Below, one piece after another: positions 1 through 8,716 of a stretch of DNA of 64,000 nt. The position numbers and the translations under genes are program-made. A model generated the notes under the pieces. It worked only from the letters and a program-made list of their open reading frames with translations, made no database searches and had not been told where the DNA came from. Source of the DNA: Paludibacteraceae bacterium (GTDB taxonomy: Bacteria > Bacteroidota > Bacteroidia > Bacteroidales > Paludibacteraceae); contig JARLGW010000001.1 in the NCBI GenBank assembly GCA_031292565.1, positions 310,001 to 374,000 of the forward strand. Direction: 5' to 3'. Every line of letters begins with the position of its first letter. Position 1 is the stretch's first letter.

Positions 1-517
1 TATTGTCAGGTTTGTTCTGTTGCTGCTTATCTTGTTTATTCTTTTTATCCTTGTCGTTTTTCTTATTCTTATTCTGTTGTTGCTGATTTTTCAGCATGGC
101 TTGCGCCAAGGCCAAATTATAACGGGTTTGCTTATCCTGCGAATTAATTTTTAATGATGCCTTATACGCATTTATACTTTTATCATATTGCTTTGATTTG
201 AAAAGTGAATTTCCGATGTTATGAAAAGCAGCAGCTACTTTCCCTTTATCATTCTTCTCCATCGAAGCCGATTTTGCAAATTGCTGCAAAGCTTCAGGGT
301 ACTTACCTTGTTTATACAAAGCATCCCCCAGGTTGAAATTTGCCTCGAACGAATTTTTGTTTTTATCCAACCCCTTTCGGTAAGCAATTTCAGCATCTAC
401 ATACTTTTCGTTTTTATAAAGGCTATTGCCCGCCCTTACATCTTTCGACTCTTTTTGAGCAAAAGCACAAGGCAATACAAAAACGGATATAACTATAAAT
501 AATATACTTCTTTTCAT
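1..517 (-). CDS. batC: BatC-like TPR protein, C-terminus beyond window
   Basis: The first 172 codons are in the window and the frame is still open at base 1. It begins MKRSILFIVISVFVLPCAFA, a signal peptide cleaved near AFAQ, so the protein is exported to the periplasm. Residues about 25-140 hold tetratricopeptide units (for example NSFEANFNLGDALYKQGKY and AAFHNIGNSLFKSKQYDKS). After them comes a tail of Q, N, K and D only. Its ATG overlaps the batB stop as ATGA, so the two are probably translationally coupled. In Bacteroidota, BatC follows BatB and is thought to scaffold a Bat complex linked to oxygen and stress tolerance. The family call is good; the exact role is inferred from the operon. 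Confidence 0.85.
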   Translation of the reverse strand, partial: MKRSILFIVISVFVLPCAFAQKESKDVRAGNSLYKNEKYVDAEIAYRKGLDKNKNSFEANFNLGDALYKQGKYPEALQQFAKSASMEKNDKGKVAAAFHNIGNSLFKSKQYDKSINAYKASLKINSQDKQTRYNLALAQAMLKNQQQQNKNKKNDKDKKNKQDKQQQNKPDN

Positions 518-1545
518 TTTGATTCAAATAGTTTTATCTTGTTCAACCATTTGTTTTTTCGCTCTAGTAAAAATAGCTCTACAACTAACAAAATAAACAC
601 CAATCCAGCAAGGAATTGAAATTGTTCCGTGTATTCGGAATACATTTTTGTTTCCACCTCCGCTTTGTCCATCGAATCTATTTGCTTCTGAATGGTTTTC
701 AACGCATTATTGCTATTGTCGGCACGCACATAAACACCTTTGCCTATTTTTGCAAGTTCCTGACACATAGCTTCATCGAGTTTCGACATCACGATAGTGC
801 CATCTTTATCTTTTTTGAAACTCATCGTGCCTTCAATCGGAATTGGAGCACCTTGAGGGCTTCCCATCCCTATCACATTTATATTTATTCCTTGTTTTGC
901 AGCCTCTTTGGCAGCTTCCACCGCATCATCTTCATGGTTTTCACCATCGGTGATAAGAATGATAGAGCGTCCTACTTTTGCTTTTCCCGCTGGACCAAAA
1001 GAATGTATTGCCATGTCGAGTGCTGTACCAATAGCTGTACCTTGTATGGGTATAAGCGATGGTTTGATGGACGGCATAAACATTTTAGCCGAAATATAAT
1101 CGCTGGTAATTGGTATCTGGGTATATGCATCACCGGCAAAAACAATTAAGCCGATTTTATCCTGACTCATGTCGTCAATTAACTTGCTCACTATCATCTT
1201 GGCCTTTTCCAAGCGACTTGGCTCAACATCCTGTGCCAACATGGAGTTTGAAACGTCCAAAGCGACCATCACTTCCACGCCTTTACGTTTCACATTCTCC
1301 AGTTTACTTCCAAATTGAGGTCTGGCTATCAATAATATGGATACTAATAAAGCGCATAACAACAGGTAAAATTTTGCCTGCGAACGTTTTTCCGATACCA
1401 TCGGCATAAGTTGCCGCACCAAATCGGCATTACCCAAAAGGGCAAGTCTCTTTTTCTTTTGTATTGATAAAAACAGGTGCAAGCCAATAAATATTGGTAT
1501 TATTATCAATGCATATAAATATTCCGGATTAGCGAATCTGAACAT
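514..1545 (-). CDS. batB: BatB, membrane-anchored von Willebrand factor A protein
   Basis: 343 residues. Two N-terminal membrane segments (about 10-28 and 59-74) are followed by a VWA domain (about 90-285), and a last membrane segment lies near 312-328. The metal-ion-dependent adhesion site DVSNS is intact at 97-101, with a later TDGENHED loop. The VWA domain is expected on the periplasmic side of the inner membrane. It lies between batA and batC in the standard Bacteroidota order. Bat proteins were linked to aerotolerance in Bacteroides fragilis and to stress resistance elsewhere; their biochemical function is not settled. Length and layout are normal for the family. Confidence 0.93.
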   Translation of the reverse strand: MFRFANPEYLYALIIIPIFIGLHLFLSIQKKKRLALLGNADLVRQLMPMVSEKRSQAKFYLLLCALLVSILLIARPQFGSKLENVKRKGVEVMVALDVSNSMLAQDVEPSRLEKAKMIVSKLIDDMSQDKIGLIVFAGDAYTQIPITSDYISAKMFMPSIKPSLIPIQGTAIGTALDMAIHSFGPAGKAKVGRSIILITDGENHEDDAVEAAKEAAKQGININVIGMGSPQGAPIPIEGTMSFKKDKDGTIVMSKLDEAMCQELAKIGKGVYVRADNSNNALKTIQKQIDSMDKAEVETKMYSEYTEQFQFLAGLVFILLVVELFLLERKNKWLNKIKLFESK

Positions 1546-1585
1546 AATTTTGTTTTTAAAACCTTATATTTTATTTGAAAATAAC

Positions 1586-2569
1586 CTATGGAATCTTTCT
1601 TAATATAGTATTTCTAAGAGCTATTTCTAACAAAATACATACACATGCTGCAATGGCAAAAATAAAGTAGGCTTCGTTCTTTTTATTGTATTCCTTTACT
1701 TCAATTTTTGTCTTTTCCATTTGGTCTATTTGCGCATAAATTTCTTTCAATTTATTATTGTTTGTTGCCCTAAAATAGGAGCCTCCAGTTTCCTTCGCGA
1801 TGAATCTCAACATAGGTTCATCAATGTCAGCATCGATGGTTTGATACTGAATGCCAAATGGCGTTTGAACCGGATACGGAGCCTTTCCGCGTGTGCCTAC
1901 ACCTATAGTATAAACTCTCACTCCCATTTTATTAGCTATCTGTGCTGCCGTTTCGGGTGATATATCACCCGTGTTGTTAGATCCATCGGTAAGCAAAATG
2001 ATTACTTTAGATTTTGCCTTACTGTCTTTCACACGGCTCACGGCATTTGCCAACCCCATCCCGATAGCGGTACCATCTTTTATCATACCGTATTCCACCG
2101 AGTTGAATAAATTAATTAATACATTATGATCTGTAGTAAGCGGGCATTGTGTAAAACTTTCGCCGGAAAAAATTACCAATCCGATATTATCATTAGGACG
2201 ACCTTTGATAAATTCAATGGCTACATTTTTAGCAGCTTTTATTCTGTTTGGTTTCAAGTCCTGCGCCAACATGGTTCCCGAAATATCCACAGCCATCATA
2301 ATATCAATACCTTCGGTAGATTCATCCTGCCAACTTTTGGATGTTTGCGGACGTGCAAGCACTACTATAATTAAAGCCAACGCAACCATACGCAGCACAA
2401 ACGGAGCATGCCGCAAGTATATTTTTTTACTCACAGGTGCTTTATCGAATGGCTTTACAGATGATATTCGTAAAGTGGGTTCCGTTTTACGGTGCTTCAA
2501 TACATACCATACTACAAGAGGTATGATAAGCAGCAAAAGGAATAAAAATAATGGATTATGAAATGTCAT
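1586..2569 (-). CDS. batA: BatA, membrane-anchored von Willebrand factor A protein
   Basis: 327 residues, with the same layout as BatB: hydrophobic N-terminus (8-24), second segment (58-72), VWA domain (about 87-280) and a C-terminal membrane segment near 302-318. The MIDAS motif reads DISGT at 95-99, with Thr where BatA proteins usually have Ser; the codon is ACC. The second loop TDGSNNTGD is present. It starts 5 bases after the preceding gene stops, so it is cotranscribed with the moxR-DUF58 genes. BatA and BatB are paralogues presumed to act together at the inner membrane. Confidence 0.92.
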   Translation of the reverse strand: MTFHNPLFLFLLLLIIPLVVWYVLKHRKTEPTLRISSVKPFDKAPVSKKIYLRHAPFVLRMVALALIIVVLARPQTSKSWQDESTEGIDIMMAVDISGTMLAQDLKPNRIKAAKNVAIEFIKGRPNDNIGLVIFSGESFTQCPLTTDHNVLINLFNSVEYGMIKDGTAIGMGLANAVSRVKDSKAKSKVIILLTDGSNNTGDISPETAAQIANKMGVRVYTIGVGTRGKAPYPVQTPFGIQYQTIDADIDEPMLRFIAKETGGSYFRATNNNKLKEIYAQIDQMEKTKIEVKEYNKKNEAYFIFAIAACVCILLEIALRNTILRKIP

Positions 2570-2574
2570 AGCAC

Positions 2575-3549
2575 TTAATCTTTTTCTATTGATGATTCAG
2601 CATCCGATTCTTTTTCTTCTGTATCAACAGGTTCTACTATTTCTTCTTTCGTTTCATTTACAAACAGATATGCATTAGAAATAGTCAAATCATTTTCGTT
2701 TAGATCAGGAGTCCACTTGGCAAACTTAACCAAATCCGACAACCTCAATATTTGTTTCAGTTGCATCTTTGCTTCTTTGTCAACTTCCTTGATACCTTCC
2801 ATATTGTCGATAATTTCATCCGAAGTCATTTCCAAGGTAGGAATTTTGAAACGATGCTGAATATATAATCTCAGTACCGAAGTTACATCCGTGTAAAATT
2901 CCTTAATACGACCTTGTTGCCAAACTTTTTCACTTTTTATTCTGTCCAGTTCTTTTAACGCAAACTCGTGAGGATTAACGATAATAGCTTCCTCTTCTTT
3001 TTGATTTTTTGCTTTCAACCGTTTTCTGATATACCAGAATGCAACGGCCAACAGCGCTAGAATAAGTAAAATAATAAGGCTTGTTTCCAATACTTCCGCC
3101 CAATTTATCTTGGCATTGTAAACAGGCTTAATATCGTAAATACGTTGCTTTACCGTATCTACTTTGACTGATAATACTTTAAGTGACAAAGGATTAGTTT
3201 CAATGGTATCGGTTCCTGCAATAAACTTAAACGGGGGAATGTAATAAGTAGCAGAATCGAACGAAGTAAGAAGAACATCTGCGCTTACTTTTATTCGTCC
3301 ACCTTCCAGCTCGGTTGTGTCGAGTTTCGTAATTTTTACAACTTCAAGCCCCTTTATAAGAGAATCGGCAATAACGGGGAATGAAACTTTAACTTTCTTT
3401 TCCTGTGTAACTTCTAAATGTAATTTAGTTTGTTCCCCTATCAGCATGGATGAAGAATCCAGCCGTGCTTGCACAGTGACAACCTGACTATAAGCCGTCA
3501 ATGAAACAAAGCATAAAAGAGCACACAAAATAGTATATATTTTCTTCAT
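2575..3549 (-). CDS. BatD-like membrane protein of the Bat operon (DUF4381-like)
   Basis: About 324 residues. A signal peptide (MKKIYTILCALLCFVSLTA) leads into a beta-rich periplasmic domain (about 25-145), one membrane segment near 157-175 preceding RKRLKAKNQK, and a cytosolic helical domain. The beta domain resembles the N-terminal domain of BatD. This third gene between DUF58 and batA is a regular member of Bacteroidota Bat operons. The ATG at 3549 gives a clean signal peptide. A TTG six bases upstream (3555) is also in frame and sits 8 bases after AGGAG, so the start could be either. The function is unknown beyond the operon link. Confidence 0.75.
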   Translation of the reverse strand: MKKIYTILCALLCFVSLTAYSQVVTVQARLDSSSMLIGEQTKLHLEVTQEKKVKVSFPVIADSLIKGLEVVKITKLDTTELEGGRIKVSADVLLTSFDSATYYIPPFKFIAGTDTIETNPLSLKVLSVKVDTVKQRIYDIKPVYNAKINWAEVLETSLIILLILALLAVAFWYIRKRLKAKNQKEEEAIIVNPHEFALKELDRIKSEKVWQQGRIKEFYTDVTSVLRLYIQHRFKIPTLEMTSDEIIDNMEGIKEVDKEAKMQLKQILRLSDLVKFAKWTPDLNENDLTISNAYLFVNETKEEIVEPVDTEEKESDAESSIEKD

Positions 3550-3559
3550 AACCAATCTA

Positions 3560-4426
3560 TTAACTCCTTAATTTAAAAAGTTTCATCAGCGATTTTACAT
3601 AATCTTCATTGGTATCCACCGTTACGGAATCAACACTGTTTTTCATGAAAAGATGTTGCAAACGAAGCTGATTTTCCGCCCAATGATTTTTATAAACCAA
3701 ACGCAAACGAGAATCGGAAGTATCTACCCACATTTCTTTACCCGTTTCAGCATCCATCAATTTCATCAAACCTACCGAGGGCAATTCTGTTTCCAACGGA
3801 TCATAAACCTGCAAGGCTATCAAATCATGTTTCCGGCTGGCAATAGTCAAAGCATCGGAAAAATCAGGAGAAATAAAATCGGATATTAAAAACGCCGTGG
3901 AGCGTTTCTTTATAGCATTGGAAAAATACCGCAACGCCTCGTTAATATTGGTCTGTTTGCTTTCAGGTTCAAAATCAATAAGTTCGCGAATGATAAAAAG
4001 AACATGTTTACGCCCTTTTTGTGGAGGAATAAATTTTTCTATTTTGTTTGAGAAAAAAATAACCCCTATTTTATCATTATTTTGGATAGTGGAAAAAGCT
4101 AACGTAGCAGCTATCTCGGTAATTAAATCCTGCTTGGTTTTTTTAGTAGTACCAAATTCACGACTACCGGACACATCTATCAGCAACATAACAGTAAGCT
4201 CGCGCTCTTCTTCAAACACCTTGATATAAGGGTGATTGAAACGAGCCGTTACTTTCCAGTCGATGTTCCGAATATCGTCGCCATATTGATACTCGCGAAC
4301 CTCGGCAAAAGTCATCCCCCTACCTTTAAAGGCAGAATGATATTCGCCCGCGAAAATGTGGTTAGACAATCCGCGGGTTTTAATTTCAATTTGCCTTACT
4401 TTCTTTAAAAGTTCAGTCGTTTCCAT
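3560..4426 (-). CDS. DUF58 domain protein of the Bat operon
   Basis: 288 residues, no signal peptide or membrane segment, so cytosolic. The hallmark DUF58 block is GDDIRNIDWKVTARFN at about 49-64, followed by a VWA-like fold with LLIDVSGSREFG at about 80-91. DUF58 proteins are almost always encoded beside a MoxR ATPase and are presumed to be its partners or adaptors. Here it lies directly between moxR and the membrane Bat genes. The family assignment is clear; no activity can be read from the sequence. Confidence 0.9.
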   Translation of the reverse strand: METTELLKKVRQIEIKTRGLSNHIFAGEYHSAFKGRGMTFAEVREYQYGDDIRNIDWKVTARFNHPYIKVFEEERELTVMLLIDVSGSREFGTTKKTKQDLITEIAATLAFSTIQNNDKIGVIFFSNKIEKFIPPQKGRKHVLFIIRELIDFEPESKQTNINEALRYFSNAIKKRSTAFLISDFISPDFSDALTIASRKHDLIALQVYDPLETELPSVGLMKLMDAETGKEMWVDTSDSRLRLVYKNHWAENQLRLQHLFMKNSVDSVTVDTNEDYVKSLMKLFKLRS

Positions 4427-4504
4427 AGTTGTTAAGTCAATTTACGAGTAAAATAAACAGTGAAAAATTCTTTTCACATTCACACATAATTAAAACTTAA
4501 TCCA

Positions 4505-5500
4505 CTAAGGCACTTCAACGGCATTTAATATTTCGCTGATAATTTCTTCAGAAGTTACATTGTTGGCTTCGGCCTCATAGCTCAAGCCGATACGGTGGCG
4601 CAACACGTCGTAACAAATAGCACGCACATCTTCAGGAATGATGTAACCTCTACGTTTAATGAAGGCATAGGCTCTTGAAGCCAAACCTAAATTGATACTT
4701 GCACGAGGCGAAGCACCAAAGGCGATAAGATTTTTCAAGTTTTTCAATCCGTATTCTTCTGGGAAACGAGTTGCAAAAACAATATCAATAATATAGCGTT
4801 CTATTTTTTCGTCAATATATACTTCTCTTACCACGTTGCGGGCTGCAATAATATCGTTGGGATGAAGCACGGGTTTAATACCCCCGGCTTGTTCAAACAT
4901 GTTTTGACGCATAATTAGTTTTTCTTCTTCCTTTTTAGGATAAGAAATAACCACTTTCAGCATGAAGCGGTCAACTTGTGCTTCCGGTAACGGGTAAGTA
5001 CCTTCTTGTTCAATCGGGTTTTGAGTAGCAAGTACCAAAAATGGTTCGGGTAACTTATACGTGGTTTCACCAATAGAAATCTGACGTTCCTGCATGGCTT
5101 CCAATAAGGCACTCTGCACTTTTGCCGGGGCACGGTTTATTTCGTCCGCTAATACAAAGTTGGCAAAAATAGGGCCTTTACGAATAGAAAATTCTTCATT
5201 TTTTTGGCTATAAATCATTGTACCGATTACATCGGCAGGTAATAAATCAGGTGTAAACTGAATACGACTGAAATCGGCATCTATAAGGCTTGCTAAGGTT
5301 TTGATGGCAAGGGTTTTTGCCAAGCCGGGAACACCTTCCAAAAGCACATGGCCATCAGCTAACAAACCGATTAGTAATGACTCTACCAAATGCTTTTGCC
5401 CGACAATCGTTTTATCCATACCCATTGTCAGCACATCAACAAATGAACTTTGTTGTTCAATTTTGCTGTTAAGTTCCCTAATGTCAACTGTTTGATTCAT
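4505..5500 (-). CDS. moxR: MoxR family AAA+ ATPase
   Basis: 331 residues from the ATG at 5500; an in-frame TTG at 5506 would add two residues. The AAA_3 domain holds Walker A GVPGLAKT (56-63), Walker B FVLADE (115-120), the sensor stretch LATQNPIEQEGTYPLPEAQ and an arginine-rich lid. MoxR ATPases are chaperone-like and act with DUF58 and VWA proteins, which are encoded just downstream here. It is the first gene of the operon. A -7 element, TATTTTTG on the minus strand at 5552-5559, lies about 50 bases upstream; no matching -33 box is visible. Confidence 0.93.
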   Translation of the reverse strand: MNQTVDIRELNSKIEQQSSFVDVLTMGMDKTIVGQKHLVESLLIGLLADGHVLLEGVPGLAKTLAIKTLASLIDADFSRIQFTPDLLPADVIGTMIYSQKNEEFSIRKGPIFANFVLADEINRAPAKVQSALLEAMQERQISIGETTYKLPEPFLVLATQNPIEQEGTYPLPEAQVDRFMLKVVISYPKKEEEKLIMRQNMFEQAGGIKPVLHPNDIIAARNVVREVYIDEKIERYIIDIVFATRFPEEYGLKNLKNLIAFGASPRASINLGLASRAYAFIKRRGYIIPEDVRAICYDVLRHRIGLSYEAEANNVTSEEIISEILNAVEVP

Positions 5501-5624
5501 GTTCAATAGCTTTTTATTCGTTTTTCTTTTTTTGTTAAATCTTAGGCATCACAAAAATAAATTCGACTCACGTGTTTTGTTAATATATCCAGTTAAATAA
5601 TCTTAAGCGATACGCTAAAAAATA

Positions 5625-5662
5625 CAAAAGAAGGCCTTGTTAGCACACAAAGCCTTCTTTTC
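5625..5662 (-). terminator. Rho-independent terminator after the HU-LysM gene
   Basis: On the minus strand the arms AAAGAAGGC and GCCTTCTTT pair across a loop of about 17 bases that itself contains an ACAA/TTGT extension. A T-rich run follows. It sits 17 bases past the stop of the HU-LysM gene and separates that unit from the Bat operon. Confidence 0.75.
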
Positions 5663-5678
5663 TTATTTTTTGTTTCAA

Positions 5679-7001
5679 TTATTTCTGAACATACTTTGCC
5701 TCTAATTCCTGAGCATACTTCTTACAGGTTGGATTTTTAAGATCGATTAACTCAGCGTCGAGCTTTGGAACTTTTACCTTAAAGCCTACGGGAAGAGATT
5801 CGGGATTGGATATTTTGTCCTTGTTAGCTTCGTATATATACACCCAAAAGGTTTTATAGCCATAATATTTTTGAGCTATCAACGTCAGATGGCTTCCTTT
5901 TTCGATGGTTTCAATACATATAAATGTTTTATACACACGAGGCTTGTCAAAGATAGAGGTCTTATTGCTCTTTTGTGCTTTCGGCTCGGCCTTTTGAACC
6001 GTTTTTTGTTCAATCTTTGGCTCAGTTGCCACTTTTTTAGTGTTGCTCTTGGTGTTATCAACCTTTGGTTGAGGTTTCGTTGTTACCACAGGTGTCTGTA
6101 CAGCCTTCTTTTCTACAGCTTTCGACTGTTGCTTTGGCTGAACTGCTTTAACCGTATCCTTTGCTGGTAGCTGTTTTCTAGCAGTAACTAAAACCGGTTG
6201 CTTAGCTACAATCGGTTGCGCCTTCTTGGTTGGATGCGGTGCATCATAATCATCCATTAAATGGGTGAAAAAGAATTGTACATTTTGAAATTCAACATAA
6301 ACACCCCCAGCTACAAGCAAAGCAAAGACGATAACAATAGCTAAAATCCAAACTCTTTTCTTTTTCTTAACGGGGAGGTCTCTTTCATGCGTTTTCTGCG
6401 GTTCCGAAGCAGCTTGAGTTTCAGCCACAGGAGCAACTACCGGAGTTTTTGCTTCTTTATTATCTTCTTTTTTCTCTATCGGTTTAGTTTCGGTAATAAC
6501 CTCAGCCTTCTTTGCTTCCTCGGCAACCAAATCATCGCCTTTTTCCAACGGCATGGCAGGTGCTTCAATTAAGTCGATAGACCCATTGGTACCTTCCGCA
6601 TCGGGCACCAAATCCTTCAATTCTGAAATAATAATTTTTATCTCTTCGGCTTGTTCGTTAAGCTTTTCCAACGGGTTGATTGGCGGTTTCACGCCACTAA
6701 CCGGGGTTGAAGATTCATTAATGGTATCCTTAACGATTGCTTCCGGGATGAAAGAAACTTTATTGTGTCCAGGAATGATATACTCCTTGCCGGTTTGCAC
6801 ATTCACACTCTTGCGAGCCTCGTTCCAAACCAGTTTAAAAGTACCAAAACCTTTTATTTTTACTAATCCGTCCTTAATCAAACCCTCCTCAATAGTAGTT
6901 TGTAACACACGCAAAAAGTCGTCCGACCTTTTCTTCGAATAGCCTGTGCGTTGCGCTATCGCGTCAACCAAATCTTGAATTGATAGTTTTTCGTTACTCA
7001 T
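5679..7001 (-). CDS. HU-family DNA-binding domain fused through a membrane segment to a LysM domain
   Basis: 440 residues in an unusual order. Residues 1-93 are a HU/IHF-type domain, with GLVKIKGFGTFKL at 45-57 and a DNA-arm-like stretch with IIPGHN at 75-80. Residues 96-210 are an acidic linker. KKKKR (212-216) precedes a single membrane segment at 217-236, the positive-inside signal for a cytosolic N-terminus. A long Lys/Pro/Gln-rich stretch (255-350) suits a wall-spanning spacer. Residues 361-413 form a LysM-like domain (IEKGSHLTLIAQKYYG ... LPVGFKVKVP). The layout suggests a protein that holds DNA at the cytosolic face and peptidoglycan outside. Its start overlaps the upstream HU gene by 8 bases. 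Domain calls are good; the tethering role is inference. Confidence 0.85.
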   Translation of the reverse strand: MSNEKLSIQDLVDAIAQRTGYSKKRSDDFLRVLQTTIEEGLIKDGLVKIKGFGTFKLVWNEARKSVNVQTGKEYIIPGHNKVSFIPEAIVKDTINESSTPVSGVKPPINPLEKLNEQAEEIKIIISELKDLVPDAEGTNGSIDLIEAPAMPLEKGDDLVAEEAKKAEVITETKPIEKKEDNKEAKTPVVAPVAETQAASEPQKTHERDLPVKKKKRVWILAIVIVFALLVAGGVYVEFQNVQFFFTHLMDDYDAPHPTKKAQPIVAKQPVLVTARKQLPAKDTVKAVQPKQQSKAVEKKAVQTPVVTTKPQPKVDNTKSNTKKVATEPKIEQKTVQKAEPKAQKSNKTSIFDKPRVYKTFICIETIEKGSHLTLIAQKYYGYKTFWVYIYEANKDKISNPESLPVGFKVKVPKLDAELIDLKNPTCKKYAQELEAKYVQK

Positions 7002-7284
7002 GGCGAGGCAAGTCTTTTATTTTGTCTTTGTACACTGTGCTGGTTTTAAATGCCAATGAAAGCTTGGACGGAACCATTGAACGTACTTTAGTTAAAGGAT
7101 TAACCGTTACACGTTCCTCTTTTTTACGCACTTCGAACGAACCAAAACCCTGGATGTTGATCGTCTTGTTAGCTTTGAGTTGGTCAACCATCGCATCTAC
7201 GGTAGATTGAAGAAACAAATCTACTTCCGAGGTGGACATCTCTAATTTCGCTGCCAAAGCAGTTTGAAGTTCTTTATTGTTCAA
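6994..7284 (-). CDS. HU-family DNA-binding protein
   Basis: 96 residues, a single HU/IHF domain: an N-terminal helix pair (LQTALAAKLEMSTSEVDLFL) and the core INIQGFGSFEVRKKEER, a close match to the HU fold. The tail after about residue 75 is short and basic. It overlaps the HU-LysM gene by 8 bases, so the two HU domains are probably made together and could form heterodimers. rimO lies 64 bases upstream on the same strand. It could equally be a general nucleoid protein that only happens to be adjacent. Confidence 0.88.
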   Translation of the reverse strand: MNNKELQTALAAKLEMSTSEVDLFLQSTVDAMVDQLKANKTINIQGFGSFEVRKKEERVTVNPLTKVRSMVPSKLSLAFKTSTVYKDKIKDLPRHE

Positions 7285-7348
7285 GGTATGTCTATTTTTT
7301 TGATTAAAAACGACGCAATTTATCTATTATTTGCTTAAATACCAAATT

Positions 7349-8644
7349 TTAAATCACTTTTCCATACAGGTCGAAATACTCCGACCCGGTAATCGTCACT
7401 TGGTAAAATTGTCCGATAGAAAGGGAGCTATTTGTTTTGGCAATTAACACCTCTGGATCAACCTCCGGCGAATCAAATTGGGTACGACCGATGTAATACT
7501 CTTCATCCTCCCGGTCGATAATTACCTTATACGTCTCACCTATTTTCTGCCTGTTCAATTCGGCGGAAATGTCCTGTTGAATAACCATCAACTCGTCCAA
7601 ACGCTGCTGCTTAACCGCCATCGGAATATCATCCGTGTAATGTTTGTTGGAATAAGTATCGTCTTCGTCTGAATAAGTAAATGCACCCATACGCTCAAAA
7701 CGAGCTTCGGACACAAACGTTTTCAATTCCTCAAAATCCGCTTCCGTTTCTCCCGGATGCCCCACCATTAAAGTAGTGCGAAGATGAATACCAGGCACTT
7801 CCCGCCTGATTCTTTCTATCAAAGCAATAGTTTCATCCTTGGTTACATTCCTGTGCATCAAATCAAGCATGTTGTTGCTGATGTGCTGCAAGGCAATGTC
7901 AAGGTACTTACATACATTCTCTTTTTCGCGAATCACGGGCAACACGTCATACGGGAAATGTGCTGGATATGCATAATGCAAGCGAATCCATTCCACACCC
8001 GGAATATCAGCCAAACGAGCTGTCAGCTCGGCAAGCTTCATTTCCTTGTACAAATCGAGCCCGTAGTAAGTAAGATCCTGTGCTATCAGTTGAAATTCCT
8101 TCACACCACTTGCCACAAGCAACCGAACTTCGGCTTCGATGTCCTCTATCGGGCGCGAAACGTGCTTACCTGTAATGATGGGTATGGCACAATAGGAACA
8201 GGTGCGGTTACAGCCTTCGGATACCTTAACGTAGGCATAATGCTTTGGCGTGGTAAGCGTACGCTCAAACTCCAAATCGGCACGATAGACTTTGCCTAAA
8301 TCGTTGATAATAGGTTCAAAATCAAACTTTCCGTAAAATTTATCCACCTCGGGTATTTCGGCTGAAAGCTCGTCCATATAGCGTTGTGACAAACAGCCCA
8401 TTACCAGCAGTTTACTCAACTTATTTTTCTTGCGTCGTTTGGCAAATTGAAGAATCATATTGATGGATTCCTCTTTGGCATCGCCAATAAAACCACAGGT
8501 ATTTATAATCGCTATATCACCCCTCGGATTGTCGGAATCGTGCATAACACGGTATCCGTTTGCCTCTAGCTGGCGGATAACCCGCTCGGAGTCCACCAGG
8601 TTTTTAGAGCATCCCAGGGTTATTAAATCAATGGTATTTTTCAT
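7349..8644 (-). CDS. rimO: Ribosomal protein S12 methylthiotransferase RimO
   Basis: 431 residues from MKNTIDLITLGCSKNLVDSE; an in-frame upstream start at 8680 would add 12 unconserved residues. The N-terminal UPF0004 domain has its three cysteines (LGCSKN, NTCGF, MGCLSQ). The radical-SAM motif CNRTCSYC follows, and a TRAM domain ends the protein. The enzyme adds a methylthio group to an aspartate of ribosomal protein S12, using two 4Fe-4S clusters. The SEGCNRTCSYCAIP context and NPRGDIAIINTCGF block match RimO rather than MiaB. It lies 72 bases downstream of ftsY in the same unit. Confidence 0.94.
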   Translation of the reverse strand: MKNTIDLITLGCSKNLVDSERVIRQLEANGYRVMHDSDNPRGDIAIINTCGFIGDAKEESINMILQFAKRRKKNKLSKLLVMGCLSQRYMDELSAEIPEVDKFYGKFDFEPIINDLGKVYRADLEFERTLTTPKHYAYVKVSEGCNRTCSYCAIPIITGKHVSRPIEDIEAEVRLLVASGVKEFQLIAQDLTYYGLDLYKEMKLAELTARLADIPGVEWIRLHYAYPAHFPYDVLPVIREKENVCKYLDIALQHISNNMLDLMHRNVTKDETIALIERIRREVPGIHLRTTLMVGHPGETEADFEELKTFVSEARFERMGAFTYSDEDDTYSNKHYTDDIPMAVKQQRLDELMVIQQDISAELNRQKIGETYKVIIDREDEEYYIGRTQFDSPEVDPEVLIAKTNSSLSIGQFYQVTITGSEYFDLYGKVI

Positions 8645-8716
8645 TCTATATTGAAAAAACGACCAAACACAAAGCCGCAAAATAATTTTGTGCCTTTGTA
8701 TCCGGTCGCTTATTAA

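Noticed and set aside
616-1409. Open frames on the plus strand opposite batB
   Set aside because: They are shadows of the conserved minus-strand gene and have no start context or known domain.
8645-8680. Longer RimO start 12 codons upstream
   Set aside because: The added residues are not conserved, and the family begins at the MKNTIDLITLGCSKN-type sequence.
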